Source of the DNA: Candidatus Thorarchaeota archaeon | GTDB lineage: Archaea; Asgardarchaeota; Thorarchaeia; Thorarchaeales; Thorarchaeaceae | Assembly: GCA_016840385.1 (NCBI GenBank) | Contig: JAEOSL010000003.1 | Coordinates: 1-64,000 of the forward strand | Direction: 5' to 3' | DNA: 64,000 nucleotides | Shown here: positions 58,051-64,000 of the stretch, in pieces | Position numbering within the stretch: the stretch's first letter is position 1 | How the letters are laid out: the number at the start of each line of letters is the position of its first letter | The notes under the pieces: generated by a model | What the model was told of the DNA's origin: nothing | The model's database searches: none | Seen by the model: only the letters and a program-made list of their open reading frames with translations | Position numbers and translations under genes: made by a program

Positions 58051-60243
58051 GTGCCAGATTTGCTCACTCTCGAAGAAACAATTGAATTAATTCTGAAGCA
58101 TAAATCGGAATACGAACGTAATGATATCCTGACGATGATTCAGGAAAAACGTAATGAACTAGGTCCAGAAGTCATCAATGATGAATCAGCAGCCATGATT
58201 GTGGCAAGAGAACTTGGTGTAGACTTGTACAAAATGTCACCAAGTGCGCGCCAGAGAATTGAGGATATATCTGAATCAACCAAGAATGTTGCAGGACTTG
58301 TAGGCAAGGTTGATAGTATTGGTACAGTAAGAACCTTCTCACGAAAGGATGGTGGAGAAGGTATGGTAGCCAGCATCTTCATCTCAGATGAAACTGGCAG
58401 TATCAGAGTTGCGCTTTGGGATGACATGACCAAGGCAATATCTGAGGATCACATTTCGGTTGGAAGTATCATTCAGGTTCGAGGAGCATACGTCAAGATG
58501 GGACTCGGAAACACTATTGAACTCAATCTGGGCCGAATGGGGACCATCAGACAACTCGAAAACGATGAGATTGAAGAGCTTGGTGTTGATTTCAGCACTG
58601 CATCAAAAGATGTAATGAAAGTAAGCGAACTCCAAGAAAATACCTATGATGTATCTATCAAGGTAAAGATACAGAGGGTATTCAGAGTTTCAACATTCAC
58701 CAAAAAGGATGGTAATGATGGAAAAGTACTCGCAATGGTTGTTGCAGACGATTCAGGAAGTACCCGCCTTGTTTTTTGGGATGAAAAAGCAGATGAAGTC
58801 GATGGAATTGCAGCTGGAGAAGTCATTAGAGTAGATCATGCATATACAAAACCAAATCGTGATGGAACTGAAACTGAAATCCATGTTGGTAGATCATCTA
58901 CAATTGAGCGCGGACTTAAAGATAAAATCGATGCAACAGTATCAACTCCAACATTCTCAGGTAGTACAGAACCTCTCGGTATGAAGAAAGTAGCCGAGTT
59001 AGAAACAGGAATGAACGACGTAGACATAGAGGGAAAGATTGCTACGATTTATGAGGTGAAGACCTTCACACGAAAGGATGGTGGAGAAGGTAGTGTACAA
59101 AATATTGTGATTGCAGATAAGACAAGCAAGATTAGGGTGACTTTCTGGAGTGAAGATATTGAACAGATTGCAAAAGCAAAGGAAGGCGACGTGATTCGGA
59201 TTCTTCATGGATATGTGAAAGAAGGTTTCAGGGGTGGAGTTGAATATCAAGTAGGAAGGAAGTCAGAGATTACATTGAACCCCAAAGGGTCAAAATTGAA
59301 ACAACTTGATTTGTCAAAAATCACTGAAGATGTATCATCATCATCGGGTACTGGAACTAGCTTTGAGCCCATTGGAAAAACAAACATCGGAGATCTTGCC
59401 CTAGGAATGGGAGATGTTGATGTAGAGGGAAAAGTAGTAACTGCTTATGATGTAAAAACTTTCACCAGAAAAGATGGAGATGAAGGGAAACTAAGGAATG
59501 TGGTCATTGCAGATCAGACTAGCAAGATTAGAGTGACCTTCTGGGGCGATGATGTGGAAACAGTCGCCGATATTCAGGAAGGTGATGTGATCAGAATTCT
59601 CCACGGTTATGTGAAAGAAGGTTACAGAGGTGGTTTAGAGTACCAAGTGGGTCGAAAGGGAGAGATTGTGCTGAATCCCAAGGATTCTGACCTCAAACAG
59701 TTAGATCTAACAGATGTTGCCTTTGAAACTGTTGCAACTAAGGCTTCGAGGGTTCTTATTGGTGAAATAGATGAAACCAATGAGGGAAGAAATGTTGAGA
59801 TTTGTGGAATAATCGTAGATATGGGACAGAATCGTGTCTATTACGAAGCATGTCCAACATGTAACAAGAAGCTTGAAGCTGTTGATGATGGCTATACTTG
59901 CAGATCATGTGGAAAAGTGGAGAAACCAGAACCACGAATGCTCTACAAGATAACAATTGATGATGGTTCAGGTTCAATTCGAGCGACATTGTTCGGTCAA
60001 GTTGGTGAAAAACTTCTTGGAATGACTGCTGAGGAGGCTCAAAAATTAATAGCGAAATCAGGTAAGGATGATGAACCGATTAGAGCAACCTCTGACAAGA
60101 TACGTGGTAGATACATTGCAATGCATGGACGTGTCAAGAAGTTTGGAGATGCTATCGAGATATCCTCGAATGGGTTTGAATTTGCAGATCCACTTCAAGA
60201 AATCAAACGTCTAAAAGAAGTAATTCAGAAAGAAGTAAGCTAG
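58051..60243 (+). CDS. rpa: RPA-like single-strand DNA-binding protein with repeated OB folds
   Basis: A 730-residue RPA. Four OB folds follow one another (about 75-180, 195-300, 315-425, 440-550), each marked by a TFTRKDGGEG-type loop and an IRVxFW strand; the third and fourth are very alike (EGDVIRILHGYVKEGFRGGVEYQVG against the same with Y and L changes), a recent internal duplication. A fifth OB region has a zinc ribbon, CPTCNKKLE ... CRSCG, as in euryarchaeal RPA41. Start GTG 58051, with GGAGG 7 bases upstream. Confidence 0.9.
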   Translation: MPDLLTLEETIELILKHKSEYERNDILTMIQEKRNELGPEVINDESAAMIVARELGVDLYKMSPSARQRIEDISESTKNVAGLVGKVDSIGTVRTFSRKDGGEGMVASIFISDETGSIRVALWDDMTKAISEDHISVGSIIQVRGAYVKMGLGNTIELNLGRMGTIRQLENDEIEELGVDFSTASKDVMKVSELQENTYDVSIKVKIQRVFRVSTFTKKDGNDGKVLAMVVADDSGSTRLVFWDEKADEVDGIAAGEVIRVDHAYTKPNRDGTETEIHVGRSSTIERGLKDKIDATVSTPTFSGSTEPLGMKKVAELETGMNDVDIEGKIATIYEVKTFTRKDGGEGSVQNIVIADKTSKIRVTFWSEDIEQIAKAKEGDVIRILHGYVKEGFRGGVEYQVGRKSEITLNPKGSKLKQLDLSKITEDVSSSSGTGTSFEPIGKTNIGDLALGMGDVDVEGKVVTAYDVKTFTRKDGDEGKLRNVVIADQTSKIRVTFWGDDVETVADIQEGDVIRILHGYVKEGYRGGLEYQVGRKGEIVLNPKDSDLKQLDLTDVAFETVATKASRVLIGEIDETNEGRNVEICGIIVDMGQNRVYYEACPTCNKKLEAVDDGYTCRSCGKVEKPEPRMLYKITIDDGSGSIRATLFGQVGEKLLGMTAEEAQKLIAKSGKDDEPIRATSDKIRGRYIAMHGRVKKFGDAIEISSNGFEFADPLQEIKRLKEVIQKEVS

Positions 60244-60255
60244 AATAAGAATAAA

Positions 60256-60290
60256 GTGGAGTCTGCACCTCAATAAAGGGCAGACTTCAC
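60256..60290. terminator. Hairpin between rpa and the cysteine desulfurase gene
   Basis: GTG-AGTCTGC (one extra base) pairs with GCAGACT-CAC around a 13-base A-rich loop, between the convergent stops at 60243 and 60296. Likely bidirectional terminator. Confidence 0.55.
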
Positions 60291-60295
60291 TTATC

Positions 60296-61537
60296 TCAAG
60301 CACTTGTTTCGATGAGGGTTTCTAATCCATCAAGAAAAGCTTTCACGTCGTCCATGTTATTGTAAAGATAGAAGCTTGCACGGGCTGTACCCTTCTTTGG
60401 ATCAATTCCCATCTGATAATGAAACGGGCCGGCGCAATGCCATCCGGAGCGCACCATAATATTGAATTCATCATTGAGGAATGTTGCCACATCATGTGCT
60501 GACGGGACTGTGTCTACACTAAATGTAACTAGACCTGTTTTGATGCTGATATCCTCAGTTCCCAGAATATTAACATGTTCCATATCAAGCATCTTCTTTA
60601 GTGCTACTTCTAGAAGCGACCGTTCATGTTTCTCGATTTTGTGCATTCCAATTGATTGAAGATATTCAGCTGCTGCCCCTGCACCGATAGCACCAGCATA
60701 GTTCTGAAGACCAGCTTCAAATTTTTCGGGCGGTGGTAGATATTCGGGCATTATCTTACCATCTACAAATTTGACGTCACTGACTGTGTCGCCACCATAA
60801 AGAGCCATTTTCATTGATTCAAGATGTTCCATCTTACCATAAAGAACTCCCATGCCTGTAGGTCCACACATTTTGTGAACTGAGATTGCAGAGAAATCTA
60901 CATCTGCTGCTTGAACATCAAGAGGATGATGGGGAGCATATTGGGCATCATCACACATCACAAGAGCTCCACGATCGTGAGCGATTTCGACAATATCTTT
61001 CATCGGGGCTACAGTTCCTGTGACATTGGATGAGTGAACAACAGATACCAGACTTGTTTTGCTGTCAATTGCATTCTTCCAGTCTTCAAGATCAAAAGTT
61101 CCATCATTTTGAGCTTTAACAATCTCAATCTCTAAGCCATCTCTCTTTGCCCTCTCAACAAAAGGAAGAGAACCACTATGATGTTCAAGAGAGGTGGTAA
61201 TGATTTTGGAACCTTTTGGTAAATCAACAGAACTTGCTACAATATTTAGTGATTCTGTTGCATTTCTGGTCCAGATGCATTCCTCTTCACGAGCTGCGTT
61301 CAGGAATTTGGCAAATTTCCCTCGCGCTGCGGTGTATGCTTCAGAGGCATCCTTTCCAAATCTATGGATACTTCTACCACCACAGGCAGGATACATCTCA
61401 TAGTATTCATTCATGGCATCAATAACCTGTCGAGGTTTAAGTGCCATACATGCACTGTCCAGATAGACGACTGGACGACCGTTTATTTTTCGTTCGAGAG
61501 CTGGGAAATCTCCCCTAATCTTTGTCCAGTCAACCAT
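60296..61537 (-). CDS. sufS: SufS-type cysteine desulfurase
   Basis: PLP enzyme that removes sulfur from cysteine for iron-sulfur clusters and tRNA thiolation. The PLP lysine is K222 in ISVHKMCGPTGMG and the persulfide cysteine C368 in RSGWHCAGP, within the short-loop context of group II enzymes; VYLDSACMALKP is the usual N-terminus. I start it at the Met at 61537 (MVDWTKIRGDFP), 11 bases after the upstream stop; an in-frame Met at 61564 would overlap it. Confidence 0.9.
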   Translation of the reverse strand: MVDWTKIRGDFPALERKINGRPVVYLDSACMALKPRQVIDAMNEYYEMYPACGGRSIHRFGKDASEAYTAARGKFAKFLNAAREEECIWTRNATESLNIVASSVDLPKGSKIITTSLEHHSGSLPFVERAKRDGLEIEIVKAQNDGTFDLEDWKNAIDSKTSLVSVVHSSNVTGTVAPMKDIVEIAHDRGALVMCDDAQYAPHHPLDVQAADVDFSAISVHKMCGPTGMGVLYGKMEHLESMKMALYGGDTVSDVKFVDGKIMPEYLPPPEKFEAGLQNYAGAIGAGAAAEYLQSIGMHKIEKHERSLLEVALKKMLDMEHVNILGTEDISIKTGLVTFSVDTVPSAHDVATFLNDEFNIMVRSGWHCAGPFHYQMGIDPKKGTARASFYLYNNMDDVKAFLDGLETLIETSA

Positions 61538-61548
61538 TGAGATCAATC

Positions 61549-61776
61549 CTAGACGAGTTGCCACCTATAGCCTCCCTTGCCAAACTTCTTAGTTATGAGG
61601 CCTTGCTCGACAAGCTGATTCGCAGCTGCAACAAATGCATCTCCGCCAGCACAATCCGTACAGATATCCGCATATTCCTTCTTGCGAGCTAGTTCGAGAA
61701 TCTCTGTAGTAGTTAATGATTCAGCAGTTCCAAGAACCTTGAGCACACACTGGGCGTTGTTTGAGAGGTCTGACAT
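61549..61776 (-). CDS. Small winged-helix protein with CxxC
   Basis: About 75 residues from the Met at 61776: LSNNAQCVLKVLGTAESLTTTEILELARKKE ... AANQLVEQGLITKKFGKGGYRWQLV, a compact winged-helix fold, with CTDC inserted in the middle. The CTDC and upstream Cys could bind a metal or cluster. It lies 11 bases ahead of the cysteine desulfurase on the same strand, so it may regulate or serve it. Confidence 0.65.
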   Translation of the reverse strand: MSDLSNNAQCVLKVLGTAESLTTTEILELARKKEYADICTDCAGGDAFVAAANQLVEQGLITKKFGKGGYRWQLV

Positions 61777-61933
61777 GGTCAATCGAGCCGGCACATTCGG
61801 CAATAAGAAAGCTTCGAAATGGATGACGTGTCACTTAACAAAATGCTTAAATTAACACCTGAGCCGCAAAGCCTGCTCATTTCTTTCGGGGCTCATGTTC
61901 TGTTAGGTGTGAAATAGATATAGGTGAATCATA

Positions 61934-62185
61934 ATGGGAAGAAGACGAAGACAAAAAGTACGTCGCCGACCACAGAAACGCATTCCAGATGTTTATCCAT
62001 GTCCAGACTGTGGAAATACTGCAATCAAAATCCAACTCTATAGAGATAATGGAATGGCAACCGTAAAGTGTGGGTCATGTGGAATAGAAATGACAATCGA
62101 TGAAGTCAACCCCTTGACTGAGCCTGTAGATATTTATGGATCATTCATAGACAAGTTCTACGAACGTCGCAGTGTTGAAGCATAA
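61934..62185 (+). CDS. elf1: Transcription elongation factor Elf1 homologue
   Basis: An 83-residue zinc ribbon: basic start MGRRRRQKVRRRPQKR, then YPCPDCGNTAIKIQLYRDNG and VKCGSCGIEM, ending DIYGSFIDKFYE, the Elf1 pattern shared by eukaryotes and some archaea. Elf1 binds the elongating polymerase. It is followed by two very small genes and lhr on the same strand. Confidence 0.88.
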   Translation: MGRRRRQKVRRRPQKRIPDVYPCPDCGNTAIKIQLYRDNGMATVKCGSCGIEMTIDEVNPLTEPVDIYGSFIDKFYERRSVEA

Positions 62186-62250
62186 TCAGTACAGCTGTTA
62201 TTATTCAGCAATGATTATAAGCGGACCTAGTCCGAGGGCACAAGATTGCA

Positions 62251-62364
62251 ATGCAGATTGAATCCTTTACCTCAATATACTTCATCTTGCTAATGGCAAT
62301 GGGTATTCTAGCAGTTTTACTCACGATGGGATACATGATTTATGGTGAAGAAGAAGAAGAATAG
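62251..62364 (+). CDS. 37-residue single-helix membrane protein
   Basis: MQIESFTSIYFILLMAMGIL leads one membrane helix, followed by an acidic tail (GEEEEE). It has its own upstream ATTATAAGC-like promoter region. Very short, so support is limited to the clean helix and to position ahead of two co-oriented genes. Confidence 0.4.
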   Translation: MQIESFTSIYFILLMAMGILAVLLTMGYMIYGEEEEE

Positions 62365-62385
62365 TTTACCGGGACGTTATTCCCA

Positions 62386-62613
62386 ATGACAGAATCTGTT
62401 ATACGAACTGCTTTTGATAATATTGCTTCACACATTTCTAATATTGACAGTATTAGATCACTAGTTGATACACTAGAGTCTGCCAATCTGCCAACTGATG
62501 AGGTCATTGATACTTTGCAGAAAAAGATTGAAGACGCAGAGGTGACTCTCAGGACCGACATACGCATCTTAATCAATGAATGTCGTCATCTGGAGAGTAG
62601 GATGAAAAGCTGA
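62386..62613 (+). CDS. Small helical protein upstream of lhr
   Basis: A 75-residue protein of heptad-like helices (IRSLVDTLESANLPTDEVIDTLQKKIEDAEVTLRTDIRILINECRHLESRM). No family recognised. Its TGA stop overlaps the ATG of the helicase (TGATG), so the two are translationally coupled. Confidence 0.55.
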   Translation: MTESVIRTAFDNIASHISNIDSIRSLVDTLESANLPTDEVIDTLQKKIEDAEVTLRTDIRILINECRHLESRMKS

Positions 62614-64000
62614 TGAGTGCACGCACTCCCCTGAGTAAAGAGATGGTCCAATTTCTCAAGTTAAAAGGAATTGTAAAACCTACACCTATTCAGGAAAAAG
62701 CAATCCCATTATTGCTTAGGGGAAAGAATAATTCACTACTTCTTGCACCTACAGGGAGTGGAAAAACTGAAGCTGCACTTCTACCACTCTTGAACACGTT
62801 GCAACAGATGAGTAAGGAAAGAGAATTGTTTGGATTCTACATTATCTATATCACTCCTCTAAAAGCACTGAATCGTGATGTTTTCAAAAGAATCATTGAA
62901 CTCTGTGAACATCTTGACATAACTGCCGATGTTCGTCATGGTGATACAACACAATATGCCAGAAGAAAACAGGCAATAAAACCCCCAAACTTATTGATCA
63001 CTACTCCAGAAACACTTCAAGCAATTCTTCCAGGAAAGCGGCTCAGGTATCATCTCAAAACAGTCTTTGCGGTTGTTGTAGATGAAGTACATGATTTAGC
63101 AAGTAGTAAGAGAGGAACCCAGCTTAGTTTGGGATTAGAGCGTCTAGAACGTTTAGTCGGCTCAAAAATAATGCGCGTAGGACTATCTGCAACTGTTGGA
63201 AATCCGAAGGAAGTAGCTAAACTTCTAGGAGGAAATAAGGATATCAAGACTGTATGGGCAGGATATGATGATAGAAAGGTAGATCTTCAGGTAGCAATGC
63301 CCGCACCAACTGACCAGCATAAGAAACTGGCTCGAAAATTGTCATACCCGCCTCATTCTATGGCTAGACTAGAAACTATTGTGGATTTGATTGAAAAACA
63401 CCAATCCACTCTTGTCTTCACTAATACACGATCCTTTGCAGAAGTTCTTGGTGCAAAGATGAGAGCTTTGAAACCACCTTACGAGTTTGATGTACATCAT
63501 GGTTCATTGTCCAAAGACGCGCGTCTTTCCGCGGAAGATAGGTTGAAGACTGGAGTTTCTAAAGCAATTATTGCAACATCAAGTCTAGAATTGGGCATCG
63601 ATATAGGACAGGCCGATCTTGTAATCCAATATTCATCTCCCAGAGAGGTTTCTAGATTAGTTCAACGCTTTGGGAGATCAGGTCATGGTATAGGGCGCAT
63701 ATCAAAGGGGGTTGTAATCTCAACCATAAATCTAGATGATATTTCAGAGTCTGGGGTAATTATCAAACGTGCCAAGTCGAATAAGGTAGAGAATGCGAGA
63801 ATACCAAAGAAGGCGTGGGATGTTCTTTGTCATCAAATAACAGGAGTGCTTCTTGATTGTGATACGATTGAGAAAGAATCATTGTTGGAAGTTGTGAATG
63901 CGGCCTATCCGTTTTCAGAGGTATCAGCAGCAGAGCTTGATACACTTCTGAAATTTATGGAAGGAAGACGTCTTCTTGAACTACATGATTCCGAGGTTTC
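62613..64000 (+). CDS. lhr: Lhr-type superfamily 2 helicase, 3' end beyond window
   Basis: The first 462 residues of a large helicase of DNA repair. Q motif TPIQEKA, Walker A APTGSGKTEAA, DEVH box AVVVDEVHDL, motif III LSATVG, motif IV LVFTNTRSFAEVL, motif V IATSSLELGIDIG, motif VI LVQRFGRSGHGIG, then the start of the winged-helix region. The order and the DEVH box fit the Lhr core. The frame is open at the last base of the window. Confidence 0.9.
   Translation, partial: MSARTPLSKEMVQFLKLKGIVKPTPIQEKAIPLLLRGKNNSLLLAPTGSGKTEAALLPLLNTLQQMSKERELFGFYIIYITPLKALNRDVFKRIIELCEHLDITADVRHGDTTQYARRKQAIKPPNLLITTPETLQAILPGKRLRYHLKTVFAVVVDEVHDLASSKRGTQLSLGLERLERLVGSKIMRVGLSATVGNPKEVAKLLGGNKDIKTVWAGYDDRKVDLQVAMPAPTDQHKKLARKLSYPPHSMARLETIVDLIEKHQSTLVFTNTRSFAEVLGAKMRALKPPYEFDVHHGSLSKDARLSAEDRLKTGVSKAIIATSSLELGIDIGQADLVIQYSSPREVSRLVQRFGRSGHGIGRISKGVVISTINLDDISESGVIIKRAKSNKVENARIPKKAWDVLCHQITGVLLDCDTIEKESLLEVVNAAYPFSEVSAAELDTLLKFMEGRRLLELHDSEV

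Noticed and set aside
1..64000. CRISPR array to accompany the Cas12-like protein
   Set aside because: No regularly spaced direct repeats were found anywhere near 20-28 kb or elsewhere in the window; the tRNA-end fragments are too far apart and lack spacer regularity.

Overview
The window comes from an archaeon. It carries the family D DNA polymerase large subunit, an RPA-type single-strand binding protein, XPD and Lhr helicases, RadB, type IA topoisomerase, Sec61 beta, L44e, S27e, aIF2 alpha, Nop10, AglB, CDP-archaeol synthase, MptE, a CTP-dependent riboflavin kinase and an Elf1 zinc ribbon. A tRNA gene is interrupted by two bulge-helix-bulge introns. Elf1, a PAC4-like chaperone candidate, PolD and a glycine cleavage set in one genome suit an Asgard-type (Thorarchaeota-like) lineage, but that placement is inference. 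TTG and GTG starts are frequent.

Layout. 1-8.8 kb: proteasome beta, a corrinoid-type radical SAM protein, wyosine genes (Taw1, Trm5), translin, RibK, PCMT, DUF371 and a glycosyltransferase. 8.8-14.0 kb: an ECF-type S component, a secreted linalool dehydratase/isomerase-like protein, and a minus-strand operon of ArsR, a methyltransferase-HgcA fusion and HgcB, preceded by a near-perfect palindromic operator candidate. 14.1-20.3 kb: an accretion zone in which four successive plus-strand genes each end a few bases before a copy of a tRNA 3' end (T arm, acceptor, CCA), followed by AlbA_2 and PD-(D/E)XK genes and a tRNA-Lys(CTT) with two introns. 20.4-28.1 kb: a large element directly abutting that tRNA. 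It holds a 717-residue TnpB/Cas12-like RuvC nuclease with structured sequence at its 3' end, a divergent 1514-residue protein with a RecB/Cas4-type nuclease core, and a translationally coupled partner.

28.2-37.8 kb: accessory genes, a diverged 5' remnant of glyA and an HNH remnant upstream of the intact glyA, a MazG-like gene, and a LAGLIDADG/HTH protein next to a very basic small protein. 37.9-39.7 kb: the Sec61 beta, L44e, S27e, aIF2 alpha, Nop10 translation cluster. 39.7-46.4 kb: AglB, then gcvH/gcvT and folP/mptE, which with glyA form a pterin-linked one-carbon set. 46.5-64 kb: a dense information-processing block (TopA, XPD, RNase H-fold protein, RadB, CarS, CBS protein, PolD large subunit, RPA, SufS-like, Elf1, Lhr).

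The most unusual parts are (a) the arsR-hgcA-hgcB operon with its fused methyltransferase, (b) the tRNA-anchored nuclease element, and (c) the tRNA-end-punctuated gene cassettes beside it. No CRISPR array, rRNA gene or integrase was seen. All functions are read from sequence motifs by eye; no database search was run.
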